A stretch of 64,000 nucleotides of DNA from Latrodectus hesperus (lineage: Eukaryota > Arthropoda > Arachnida > Araneae > Theridiidae): positions 23,707,914 to 23,771,913 of the forward strand of contig JAJQOW010000014.1 in assembly GCA_037975125.1 (NCBI GenBank), given 5' to 3'. The notes under the pieces are model-generated. The model ran no database searches and was not told the origin of the DNA. It worked only from the letters and a program-made list of their open reading frames with translations. Shown here one piece after another: positions 32,861 to 44,263 of this stretch; position 1 is the stretch's first letter, and every line of letters starts with the position of its first letter. The translations under genes and the position numbers were made by a program.

Positions 32861-34762
32861 TCTAGCTTGATTGTTTTTAATTATGAACATTGTTCGCAGA
32901 GTCTTAAGGTGAGAACTTATTTGAAGTTAAAGATATTCCTTCCCATGCGACATGACTGTGGATCTTATTTAATCAAAATTAATATTTGAATCCACCCACA
33001 CCATTGAAGTTAAAGATAGTTCTTACCTATATTTCTTAAATGCTGGATAGATTTCTAGGTTCCTTCTGAAGAAGGCTGAACTGAATTTCATTAATTTTAG
33101 CTGCTTGAATGGGAGCTACATTTTTTCTGTTCTTGAGAACGGTTCTCTCTGTTATGGGAGACACATTCGATGTCAACAGCTGAGATTAGAATCTCATTAA
33201 GAAACTTCTGAAGTTCAATCAATGTTTGTAATATTACAGAAAGGCTGTTTACATTGTAATTTAAACGTATGTATTGAAAACAAAAAAAAAATATTTAATA
33301 TGAGTAACTGATATGCGAAATTAATAAAAAAATTCGATTTGTAGACAAAGATTACTACGTTCTTAGGCTTAGCTGAAGAACTTACGAATTATAGATCTTT
33401 TTAGTAATTTCTTTGTTTAATAGTTTTAAAATCTTGTTTTTTTAATTATTTATTGGAAATAAACATAATCGATTTAAATTTAATAATAGTTGCTTTTTTC
33501 AATCCTAAATATACTCATAACTGCTATAGTTGGAAAGACTTCTATAATTGGTTCAGAAAGTGAAATTTTTTTTTAAATGATAGAATCGTAATTTTAATTT
33601 TTTTTTGAAACATGAAGTGGTTGTTTTTTTCTTTACAGTTCAAGTACGCCATTTTATTTCGATTCTCATTGGCTTGAAATATCCATGACGTCAGATAATG
33701 TTTCATCTACGTCACATCATATTGAGACGGTGTTATAAACACAAGTCAATATAATTAATTAGACTTCCAACTCCCAATCCGAAAACGGTCCACTTTCGAA
33801 TTCTTGTGCCGCGAAATTTTGGGCCATATGCGACGACAGCGCCACTGAGCGATAAACTCTAAGTGTTGCACCAGAATACATCATTATTATTTCATTTAAA
33901 AACAAAATTTATTTTATTTCATTAACTGTTTCTTTTTTTCGTAACTTGATAATCTTATATGTTTAATTAGAAAAGAACTTTATATACAAGATGCTAATGT
34001 ATAGTTTTTTTAAACTTAAAACTGCTGGTAAATGCTCAAGTTATATTCATGTGAAACAGAAAATATTTGTATAAAATATTTTTAAATTTCTATGAAAGGC
34101 AAAGAAATATATTGTTACCAAATGAAAACTAAATTCTTATTAAAAATTTCACAAATATCTCATTAATTTTATTATTTTATTCAAAGTGCGATCTTATTAC
34201 CTTATAAATTTTGAATTAGAATTGCAAAATGAAACACTTTACAAATAAAAAAAATTAGACAATTTCTTTATTTAACTGAAACTTAAATAAATCAAATAAG
34301 AGAAATTCATTATAACCAAAAAATAAAGAGCAATGTAATCCAATTAAAATTTAAATTAACATAACTCTCCACCATTTGATTTTATTTACACACACATAAA
34401 ATAAGTAAAAGAAATTTACAAAAACATACACACACAAAATAATAATCAGAAAAAGAAACAAGCACAATTATTTAAAAAAAAAATAAATCTGAATTTAAAA
34501 AATTTGAATAATAATAATTAAGAAACAAGTATTCTTAACAAAATTATTAATTGTTCTGTACTTATACATAATAAATATGATTTGAAATATTACTTGGATA
34601 TGATACATTACATTTACAATAATTTTAATAATTTAATCAAAAATAATATTAAATAAAAGTTTCATCCGAGCGCTCATTATTTTAAGACTCGTTTTAAATA
34701 ATAAGCAATTAATACTTCATGCATATGGAAAGGGTAAAAAATTTTATTTTCAAACAATAATT
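32861..34762. other. Intergenic, AT-rich
   Basis: No gene. A promoter-like cluster at 33668-33739 is listed separately. Confidence 0.65.
33668..33739 (+). promoter_or_regulatory. CCAAT/CRE/TATA-like promoter cluster
   Basis: An ATTGG (inverted CCAAT, 33668-33672), a palindromic CRE TGACGTCA (33686-33693), a second CRE-like ACGTCAC (33709-33715) and a TTATAAA TATA-like box (33733-33739) occur within 72 bp, correctly ordered for a + strand start near 33765. No coding region follows closely. Chance occurrence in AT-rich DNA is possible for the TATA but less so for the two CRE sites. Confidence 0.3.
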
Positions 34763-37493
34763 CTACGACAAGCACTTCAAACACCGATATTTTCTCCGAA
34801 AATATTCTAAGCACAGTAAGTAAACATTCCGGCAGAGGGAGCTGTGTACCAATTTTACTTTTACCCCACCCAATTTTTTAAAAAGTACTGCTGTTCTTTC
34901 TGCTCCTGGTCTATGAGTGTTGGAGGTCTTATTATAATTATTGGTCTGTGGCTGTAAATCCGACTTATCGATGAATTTGCTGCTTGCCTTCAAATCAAAT
35001 TCTTTTTGCGGTAGCAAACAAGATGAAGTTTACCATCAAATGTCTGAGTCCAATATGAGTCTGAATATTGTCGAAGCTCATTTTATATTTCTCTAATAAT
35101 TTTTTTTTTGTATTTGTCCAATACTTTAAGTTGCTTTTGTATGTAATGTGTTTTGTATTACCTTAAAGTGTAAATTCTTTTGTTACTTTATATTTGGCCT
35201 CCATTGAGGACTACTGCCCGTGACGTGCTGTTCTTGAAAGTGAGGCAATGTTACAAATTTATAAATAGTATTTGCATTTGTTCTAAAATATCGCAGGCAG
35301 ATCGGAAATATTCATATTTTGTACAAAAATGCTCAATTTAGGCGTATTCTACGTTAAAAATGGCATTTCTAATGATTTGGCGATATTCTTGGGGAGAAAT
35401 GATATTTTTGGAAAAATCCATCATCAAAACTCTGGAACCAATATTAAACAAGATAGACACTCCTGAAATTTGGCGAGACTTTCAGATTTTAACGACAACT
35501 CGGGTATAAATACCACAGTCCGTTACCGAAAAGTTAGTGAAGGTGATCTATTTTGAATGCTTGTTTAGTGCATAGAAGATGTTATCTGTCAGAAGTATTG
35601 GAGACTTCGGTGACTAGAAACTGTATCCTGTTGTATCAGCTATGTTGGTGCTGTGCAATTGTAATTTCTGCAGCTGGAATTTCCTGTATTCATTTGAATC
35701 TGCTACAAATAGAAAAGTCTTGTGATTTTTAAGCGATTGCTTTATCGACTCTCACCAAATACGAACTCCGAGAAGTATATACAATATTAATACTTTAAGA
35801 ATTCACTTAAAACTATAAATCACGTATAGAATAATCTCTTGTGTGTAAAAACAGCGTAGAGAGAATTAATCCAGGTATATCTGGTGATTTTTCTAGTTCC
35901 AATTTGACAATTCTAGGTGTCTGTATCTTTCAAGTAGAAAAGCCCGTAGCAGATAGAGAATTTCTACTGTGAAGGCGAATATGAGATGTGTGTGTTTGTT
36001 TCTATGAAATATCTGTCAGGTAAAAGACTGGAAAGAACGCCATGGTTTGATTATCGCTCAATGGTAATATGGGGCACACGATTGTTAAACTGAGCAATGA
36101 TCTACACTTTAAAATGGATGCTCTACAAATACTCGTGTGATTTGGGAATTGAACTGATGGCGAGAGTGCTGATTATTCAGATACTAGGGGAAAATGCAAC
36201 ATGTTTAGAAGCATTTTCTAACTGGTGTTGTAAGGAATACTTATCTCTGGAGATATATCTATTAGTCCATGAATACGCCATTTTGACAAAGTGCTGTGAA
36301 CATTCAACAGAGGAGGGATTTTGTAAAGCATTGACTGCATCTTCTCTTCCGAAAAGAACTTTCATTAAAAGAGAGGGGTATTGACATAGTGCAAGGGGAA
36401 ATTACACCAAAAAACTTCAGTACTTATCCTGACAAACATCAGTGAAGAGAGTTCAGAGATACAACATTCATCTTCTATTGTTCAACTGAAGCCGGAATTA
36501 AACTTGGATCTTTTGCTCTGAAGGTCATATTCTAACCAAATGAGCTTTCATGTCCAATTATTAAAATAGTTTTATATAATCAACAGCAAAAACTTAAATA
36601 ATTTTGGAACCCAATTTGGTAGTCTATTTTTGCAACGCGGTGAAGTAAGAGAAGCCGCAGAGACAGTATATCTGCAATTTCAAGGAGAAATTCGTAGAAT
36701 CTATATCAATAAAGCATGTAAAATGGATCTGCAAGACCATCATAATTAATAACGCATAAGAATTAGTAAGGCAGATAAGAGCCCTTCATCTTTATCGATT
36801 TTCCTGGGTGTGAGAATGTACTTTTGGAGGTTTTTCTTGTGATCTGGAACCACAGTCCTCTGGGATTTAGGCTTTAACTCAAGTGAAAAGACCTCTAACA
36901 CGGTTAAGGTACCTTATGCTGTAAATCGCCAAAATTCAGAAACATAAAACTTTTTGGCTTAAAATTTTTATTTTCGCTAATAAAATTTTAAATCCAAATT
37001 AATTAAAATTCCCTGAGTGAGTTGTGTTATTTACTGCTCAGCATTACTTTGTGTGGTGTTTTCGACTAGAAACAAACTTTATTAAATCTATTAATAAAGC
37101 TTGTTTAAAAAATAAAAAAAAAAAAAAGCTGCTACTATGGTTGTTGACCTTATGTCTCAACAATTATCGTTTCTCCACGGGAATATAAATGAGCGCATTC
37201 CTAACGTAACATTTTCTACTTAAAAGTGTTTTTCCAACATTTGTTAACTTCCTTGATTCAAAATAATTGTTCTAAATTAGATTATTTATAACTTTAAATT
37301 AGACCATCTATCTAAATTTCACATTACTCTGTAAGGAGTAAGTACTTGTGATCATTTTTAATTTTTATTTATAAAATCCCCGCGAAAACTGATAAACATT
37401 AAGAATGGACTTGTTATGAATTCATGTAAATCGAATTTATCGATTGCACTTATTTCATGTAGCCTTCAATTAAAAAATTAATGAGTTTGATTT
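34763..37493. other. Intergenic stretch, moderate GC, unassigned
   Basis: Contains a TATA-like box (TATAAATA, 35505-35512) preceded by GC-richer sequence and open frames at 34763-35017 (-) and 36097-36384 (+). Neither frame shows a motif I recognise and both lack support. It could be decayed retroelement sequence. Confidence 0.5.
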
Positions 37494-37600
37494 TCACCTC
37501 TGTGTGTATGTTCGTAGGTATTTGGAATCCAATTTAAACAGTACCTAGCAGTTTAATGAGTCCCCTTGTGCAAAAAAATAAATAAATAAAAAGTAACCAA
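37494..37600 (+). repeat. SINE family A fragment, divergent
   Basis: GTTCGTAGGTATTTGGAATCC, then CCTTGTGCAAAAAAATAAA, resemble the family A body with substitutions. The tRNA-like head is absent or unrecognisable. Confidence 0.5.
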
Positions 37601-37729
37601 TAAATAAGCCAAACCATAGCATGTTCGCTTTTTGATTGAATAATATGAACTAAGCATTTTTATTGCATCAATAAGTGATAAAAATACACAAAATTTGTTG
37701 GAAATAATAAATATTTATGTTTTCTTTAT

Positions 37730-37885
37730 TTGTCTCTCGGCAATCATTTTATGCACACGAGGGCTGACTGCACTAAGATATCTGGCTTAAAGTAGATTCC
37801 GAACCACAACAAAATCCATGCCTGAGAAGGTAATCGAACTAATGCTATTGAATTGAAGACGTCGACCATTCATTTGCTCACTAGA
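37730..37885 (-). repeat. SINE family A, reverse, decayed
   Basis: On the minus strand it has GTGCATAAAATGATTGCCG, the GTTCGGAATCTACTTTAAGC body and TTCGATTACCTTCTCAGGC (B-box region), and a degraded head running to about 37885. Most of the family consensus can be followed. Confidence 0.65.
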
Positions 37886-38685
37886 ATTAGATTTAAAAAA
37901 ATCTCAGGCATGCTAAAATACTTCTGAATAATAAATACAGTATTAGTCATTGAATTTTCTATTACAATGTAAATCTGAAACATTTACTTAAATATGTGTA
38001 TATATATATTGAATTTGAATACTTAATATTATATAAAGTAATTATATAATAATCTATGATCTTATATATAATGTTATTTATGTTTATGTTCATCATTCAT
38101 ATCTTATATAGCACTCTTTTTTATTTAACTAACAATATATTTAAAAAAAATGAATAAAAAATTGTTTTTGAATATAACGTCATGCAAAACTTAATATCTT
38201 CTGAAAATCTTAGATTGACATTCATTAAAACTCCGATTATTAAAGGTTCGTGATAGAGCGATCTGTTTAAAACAATAGGTTATAGAAGAAATTTTTATAA
38301 CTAATCCATTTATAACTAAACAGAGGAATAGGGATTTGAAAAAACATTTTTAAAGCTTTAAAATATAACATTTAATATAAAAGTTTAAATGATATAAAAT
38401 TAACTGCCAATATTAACTTTGTCCATTTAAGCAAAGAAAATTTCATTCAATCATAAATTACCTTATAATAAATTTTTAATGGCATTTACCTCTTGTGAAA
38501 TCGTTCCCTACAGAATCCTCAAGAAGACTTGTACAATCAGAGGAGGGAAGTATATTTTCCCATTCATAGCTCTAATGATTATTCAAATAACTTATGTTCT
38601 GATATCAAGTCACATAAAAAAATTTCATCGGAAATTTTTTTAAAATTTCCTTGTTTGTAATAATAACTACAATATGTTATTCATA
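37886..38685. other. Intergenic, AT-rich
   Basis: Nothing recognised. Confidence 0.7.
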
Positions 38686-38689
38686 ATTT

Positions 38690-38802
38690 TTATCGGTGAT
38701 TCGAATTCCGCATTGAGTATGTAGAGGTTAGGATCCACTTTAAACTGTAGATCTCGGTCTAATTTGATCTCATGTGCAAAAAATGACAATTAAGTAACAA
38801 TG
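38690..38802 (+). repeat. SINE family A fragment
   Basis: GATTCGAATTCCGCATTGAG (B-box region), GTTAGGATCCACTTTAAAC and CATGTGCAAAAAATGACAAT follow the family body. The head is missing. Confidence 0.6.
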
Positions 38803-39615
38803 ATTTCTTAAATTTTACTAACAAAAATATTTTTTTAAAAATAATTATATATAATTAATATAAGATACATTTTTTTCATACTAACCTAACTATAAAAAAT
38901 ACAAATGAGAGTAAAATTGCTTGCTTTGTAAAGTTTAGAATCAGATCAAAAGCAGATGTTATGATTAAAAATAAATAAAAAGTTTAAAAGGATTTATATC
39001 GTCCTAACTGATTTAGTAACCATAAAGTGGACTGTTTTGTCTTGTATTTTTCATTTTACTTTTCCTTTTGTTTTGTTTTTTACGGGTTCAATTTTGGAAG
39101 CAACATAGGCTAAAGATTTAAAAACTAATTATTCTAGAACCAAAGGTAATTTTCATGATTTTGAAAACCTTTACAAACACAAAAAACTATTATTAAAACA
39201 ATACTTCTTTAGTACAGGTAAAAATCACGAATGAATTTTTTCTCATCTCCGAACGATATTCAGACATTTGATTGTGAACTTCGCCTTGTTTGCTACGTCT
39301 CGAATAATGCAATTTGAAAACAGACAACTAATTCCTCGACAAGTTGGAATTACGATGTCGATTTAATGTGATTTTAGAATTTTTTATATTTTAAATTTTG
39401 GCTCGAGAATTCGAATTTCGGGCGAAACGATTTATAAAGATGAACAAAATTCAAAATTTCGAATCAGGAAAATTTCAAATTTATGGTTAAAATGTCAAAA
39501 CATAATAATTAACCTTTTATATTTAAAATAAACTTCACTTCTACATTAGATGATAATTTGAAGGATCAAGATGCAGAATAAAGCAATTTAGAAGAGACTC
39601 GAATCTTAGCAAAGT
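38803..39615. other. Intergenic, AT-rich
   Basis: Short AAATTTCGAAT-type repeats around 39390-39480, but no gene or defined repeat. Confidence 0.65.
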
Positions 39616-40026
39616 TTGAAATGTTGCCACATCAAAAGAAAAAAAATTTTTGATTATTTGGTAAATAGCAAGACTAAAATTTTCAGAGGATATTCGGATG
39701 CTCGTGGTTGCTCCGCTATATCAAAAGAAAAAAAAATGTTGTCATATCAAAAAAAAAATCATTATTTGGAAAATAGCAAGACTAAAATTTTCAGAGGATA
39801 TTCGGATGCTCGGGGTTGCTCTGGCATATCAAAAGAAAAAAAAATGTTGCCATATCAAAAAAAAAAAATTGACCATTTGGAAAATAGCAAGACTAAAATT
39901 TTTAGAGGATATTTGGGTATTCGTGGTTGCTCCGCCAAACGCCACATTTCATCTCTTTCTTCGCCAAATCTAAGCGATTACAGTCGCAGCAAATTGATCA
40001 TTCAAATATTGAAAGTGCTTCACTAG
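39616..40026 (+). repeat. Tandem repeat with open 36-37-residue unit
   Basis: Three tandem copies of a unit of about 108-111 bp (starting near 39621, 39736 and 39844) hold ATAGCAAGACTAAAATTTT, AGAGGATATTCGGATGCTCG and GGTTGCTC. The whole span is one open frame of 136 codons in which the unit reads KTKIFRGYSDARGCS then KEKKML.YQKK, staying in frame although the A runs differ in length (36 then 37 residues). No known domain, no start context, no splice support. It is either a short satellite or a small unusual gene; the former is likelier. Confidence 0.6.
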
Positions 40027-40412
40027 CATTAATATAGACTTTCATTTATAAATATAAAAATGGAAAACTTTTATTTTAGTGAAACTATAAACATCAGATA
40101 ACAAAAGCATAGACATCTATCTATCATATCTTACATCCAAGTTTCCATGATGTCAAGAACTTAAATTAAATATTTTTTGTTGGTTTAACACAATTTTTTA
40201 AAAAAAGATTTTATTTATGCTTGTATTACCAGTTGTGGTTGTGATATTTCAATATTAATACTTGGTGTATCATTTAAAAAAAAAGTTAAATATTTTATGA
40301 CCAATAGTATAACTTGCTTTCTTATAAATAAAATTATTTCGCCAAAACTCATCATGTGTTCTTAAAAGCAGAGAAAAGAGAAATCAGATTATTTAAATTG
40401 AAGTTTGCATGG
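40027..40412. other. Intergenic
   Basis: AT-rich, nothing recognised. Confidence 0.7.
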
Positions 40413-40414
40413 TA

Positions 40415-41642
40415 CATTGCTGGACAATTGCTATGGACGGATTACAAATTGCAATGTAGCATAACATTAAGCAAGACATGAGGCCTAGCAGGATAAAAAT
40501 AGTTGCCACACTGTTCAGACATTAGAATAAAGAATATTTATTGTTCTGGAAAGTACAAAAGCTGTGAAACATCTGAAAGAAAAATTTTCATTTGATGCTG
40601 CATACGGAAAAATGGAACAATGCATCTAAAAGTCAGCAGGCACCTTGAAGGAAGGCATCGATACGGGATATGTACACCGTAGAGTGTGATGCAACATTCC
40701 ACACGTCGTATCATACTTTGCACAACATTATCCAGCAGCTGTTGAGGCAATTTATCCTATTCTCTGGGAGTGCACAGATGAGGGTGTTCTTGTTTGTCGG
40801 AGGATAGTTTCGACCATCAACTTGCCTCCCCAAAGCATCCCACACATTATCAATAGGGTTTAGATCTGGAGAACGTGATGGCCATACGAGGCGTTGAATA
40901 CCCTCGTTGTCTAGACAATCCTGAACAGCGAGTGTTCGATGACATGTTGCTTTGTCGTCCATAAAAACAAATTTATCACCGTCAGCACCACGGAAAACAT
41001 GAGGAAGTAGAACTTCATTAATGTATCGTCTTATCTAATTAATCATTAATGTATCGTCTTATTATAGATCTACTTTCCTGAGGCAGCAAGAAATTGATTC
41101 GCCACCTGCTGAGCTGTGGTGCGCCTGTTCCTTTTTGCTGATAGGACGATATATCTGTCTTCTGCAGGCGTCGTACTTCTAACACGAACTCCCCCGTGTC
41201 GCCTACTTCACAGTCCAGTAGTTTTAAATGACTTCCACAGCCGTGAAACAACGCTGTGAGCGATGTCGAACTCCCTGGAAACATCTATTATTTTTCGCTC
41301 TTCTTCAATCATTCCAATAATTCGGCCATGCATAAAATCATCTAAGTGATGTCGGAAAGACATGCCAAAAATTTCAAGATCGCCTATTAAATCTTTCCTG
41401 TAAAACTTTGACTTGAAACAACAACTGTGCACACGCGTCAAAACCTTTAAAGCTCTTCTGAACGCTATTACGTGATGAACAGACATAGAAAAAAAATTTG
41501 CATACGAAAAAATGAATTTGCAATGAAAAAAATCTTCTTACTATATCCCGCACTTATTCTAGTTTTCCAAATTTTGCTTCCTTTCATTTTGTGGTTGCTA
41601 TGGATGATAGCGTTATCCGTCCTTAGCAATTGTCCAGCAGTT
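40415..41642 (-). mobile_element. Tc1-like transposon, second family, reverse
   Basis: Inverted ends share TGCTGGACAATTGCT then GGACGGAT (left from 40418, right inverse ending about 41640), imperfect over roughly 30 bp. TA flanks lie at 40413-40414 and 41643-41644. The transposase relic lies inside on the minus strand. At 1228 bp it is a near-complete but inactive element unrelated in its ends to the copies at 30935 and 42138. Confidence 0.85.
40538..41363 (-). pseudogene. Tc1-like transposase, second family (inactive)
   Basis: Likely start MSFRHHLDDFMHGRIIGMIE at 41363, with an HTH ending VVSRLWKSFKTTGL. A middle part (TTPAEDRYIVLS-like, about 41150-41200) lies in another frame. FVFMDDKATCHRTLAVQD carries the second Asp, and SPDLNPIDNVWDALG has Asp where DD34E elements have Glu. 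LPQQLLDNVVQSMIRRVECC and GVHIPY follow in a shifted frame. A local duplication (TTAATGTATCGTCTTAT at 41018 and 41046) interrupts the centre. Confidence 0.85.
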
Positions 41643-41644
41643 TA

Positions 41645-42079
41645 GTTTAAGTGCCTATAGATGACTTTCTATATTTTTTCTGCAATTAATTTTAAAACTA
41701 TTTTTTTATTTTATATCCTTAAATCTGATAATCATGTAAATTACATGAGTAAAAATTAATGTATTTATATATTTTATTACTTTTATCTGAAAGTATTAAA
41801 TACGCAATTTAGATATGTATTTAGTAAGGGAATAAAAATATTTTTGTGTGTGTGGACTTAAATTGTGAAACAAATATTTTTATTGTGAAAAATGTTAAAT
41901 TTATTAATATTCAAGATTTTTTGCAAAATGACCTAAATGATTTCAACATATTACTCAAACTCCAAACTTTTAAAATTTAAGACATTATTTCTTGTCCATG
42001 CCATAAAACATGATTTGTAATATTTTCAGACATTAGAATTTATAATCTCCAAATTTATTATTCAACTCACATAAAAGTT

Positions 42080-42082
<3 letters not shown>
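41645..42082. other. Intergenic
   Basis: AT-rich, nothing recognised. Confidence 0.7.

Positions 42083-42137
<55 letters not shown>
42083..42137. repeat. (AT)n microsatellite, host of a Tc1 insertion
   Basis: A run of AT units directly abuts the left end of the Tc1 copy at 42138. TATGTATATATATA continues on the other side at 43543. Confidence 0.95.
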
Positions 42138-42140
<3 letters not shown>

Positions 42141-43542
42141 TACTGGCCATTAAAATTGCTACACCAGGAAATCGGCACACCACACACGTGAAATTTGCAT
42201 GACCGGAGAACTTGCTGTGATATGCAAATAATTAGATTTTCAGGCGCATTCATACAAAGTAGGCGACAGTAGCGACATCTACAATGTGTATAAAACCAGA
42301 GATTTGACAGCAGTTTTCTCATACTCAATTTATGTTTCAACGTTGTTTTCGGCAAAGAAAGTTGTTGTAATGCCTCGTGTAAGAAGAAATGCCTATCAGC
42401 ACGTGTCTGACTTTGATCGAGGAATGATTATAGCCTATCGGGATTGCGGTTTATCGTACCGCAATATTGCTGCTCGCGTCGGTCGAGACCCTATGACTGT
42501 TAGCAGAATATGGAATCGATGGGTTCAGGACAATCATACGGAACGTCATGCAGGATCTCAGCGACACCCCATCACTAACAGCAGAAAAAAAGACATCTTA
42601 TCCGCATGGTCACAAGGGATCGTACAGCCACGTCACGAACCCTGAGTCGAGAAATGGAGTCATTTGCAAGGCAACAAGTTTCTGCTCGAACAGTTCGACG
42701 ACGTTTGCAGCAGCATGGATTGTCTGCACGGCGACCATGGCTTCGGCTACCATTGACGCTGCGTCACAGATAGGAGTGCCTACAATGGTGTGATCAGCGA
42801 CGAACCTGGAAGCGGGAATGGCATCACGTCATCTTTACAGATGGATCTCGGTTCTGTATACAGGACCATGATGGCCGCATCCGTGTTTGGAGGCATCGTG
42901 GAGAAAGCGCATTGCCAGCTTGCATTGGACATCGCCATACTGGCCCATCTAGCTGGAGTGATGGTATGGGGTGCCATTGGATACACGTCTCGATCACCTC
43001 TTGTTCGCATTACCGGCACTTTGAACAGCAACCGTTACATTTCCGATGTGTTAATGCCCGTGGCTCTGCCCTATCTTCGAGGCCTCCCTAATGCTTTGTT
43101 TCAACAGAATAATGTACGACCACATGTTGCCCGTACTGTTCTGAACTTCCTTGATACAGAACAGGTTCGACTGTTACCCTGGCCAGCACGTTCTCCTGAT
43201 CTGTCACCAATTGAGAACGTGTGGTCAATGGTTGCCGAGCGATTGGCACGCCATCACTCACCATCCACTACTGTCGATGAACTGAGGCATAGTGTTGAAG
43301 CTGCATGGACTGAGATCCCTGTACATGCCATACAATCTCTGTTTGACTCGATGCCTAGGCGGATAAATGCTGTTATTGCAGCCAGAGGTGGCTGTTCTGG
43401 GTACTGATTTCTCAAGATCTATACATCCTAATTTCCTGTAAATCTAATCACTTGTTCTTTCCAGTATATTGTATGTGTCCAATAAATATCGTTCTGTTAT
43501 TTGCATTCCTTCTTGGTGTAGCAATTTTTAAGGCCAGTAGTG
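42138..43542 (+). mobile_element. Tc1-like transposon, copy 2
   Basis: Same family as 30935-32303: left end CACTACTGGCCATTAAAA, right end inverse (GCAATTTTTAAGGCCAGTAGTG, two changes) ending 43542, with TA on both sides (42136-42137, 43543-43544). It lies within an (AT)n tract. It is longer than copy 1 because it keeps the segment deleted there. Confidence 0.94.
42370..43407 (+). pseudogene. Tc1-like transposase, copy 2 (inactive)
   Basis: MPRVRRNAYQHVSDFDRGMI starts at 42370, with the HTH YRNIAARVGRDPMTVSRIWN and WVQDNHTERHAGSQRHP. The frame is lost around 42590-42610, a TAG follows near 42771 and further shifts occur. From about 42955 to the stop at 43405-43407 one frame is open: VWGAIGYTSRSPLVRITGTL, then LPWPARSPDLSPIENVW and MPRRINAVIAARGGCSGY. 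The second catalytic position reads QQNNVRPH, Asn replacing the Asp of DNARPH; the Glu of DD34E is kept. Confidence 0.93.
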
Positions 43543-43544
43543 TA

Positions 43545-43961
43545 TGTATATATATAACTGATTTTTAATTATTTCACTTTATACAGTTTATCTTGCATAT
43601 TTGCAAGATTATGTACTATACATATTAATTACAAATATGCAAAAAAAAAGAAAAAAGAAAAAAACTGCAAAGGGATGCAAATAATTAAAAATCAATTTAT
43701 AAAAAACTATTATCATAATGAATAATATGTAGATATATGAATAATATTTGTCTTCAGTTCTTATTACTAAAATCCAAACAACTTGTAGGTTTATTTTTGT
43801 GCACAAAGAACTTATTTTTACGGGATATTTTCCCCACTTTCTTGAAAATGTTTTTTCATAAAGAACACAGAAGTCATGCTGCTTTTCTTTGCAAATCGAC
43901 CCCACAAACTAGGGGGAGTTATCATCCGTCCATAAACCGGAATACCTCTTATCAGTAAAGT
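43545..43961. other. Intergenic
   Basis: AT-rich; open frames at 43609-43905 (-) and 43737-43958 (+) show no known motif. Confidence 0.6.
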
Positions 43962-43973
43962 AAGCAATTACAA

Positions 43974-44251
43974 GCCGCCCAACTTGTCTAGTGGTCAGCG
44001 TGCCTGACTGCGGATAGGTAGGTCCTGTGTTCGAATCCTGGTTCGGGCATGGATGTACTTTCTCTCTCCATCTATCCTGTCTTTGTCCTTTCCTTGTATG
44101 AATGTGATGTGAATTGTTGCCTATCCTATAAAGGGGTACCTATGACATGTGTGTACTCAGGAAGTCGGACTCCACACCTAAAATGGTTCAGTTGAAAAGT
44201 GGAGCAGCGCATCCCATATTGCCAGCCTCGCTGGTACACGACAACAACAAC
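43974..44251 (+). mobile_element. tRNA-derived SINE, family B copy 1
   Basis: Head GCCCAACTTGTCTAGTGGTC (A box), B box GTTCGAATCC (44030-44039), then CGGGCATGGATGTACTTTC, the body GAAGTCGGACTCCACACC and GTTCAGTTGAAAAGTGGAGC, tail ACGACAACAACAACAAG. AAGCAATTACAA / AAGCAATTATAA at 43962-43973 and 44252-44263 is an 11-of-12 target duplication. It is a complete copy. Confidence 0.93.
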
Positions 44252-44263
44252 AAGCAATTATAA

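Noticed and set aside
36097..36384. 95-codon open frame as a gene
   Set aside because: No known motif, no splice context, and an equally long frame on the opposite strand.
43974..44045. tRNA gene at the SINE head
   Set aside because: The head continues into a shared SINE body with a target duplication on both sides.
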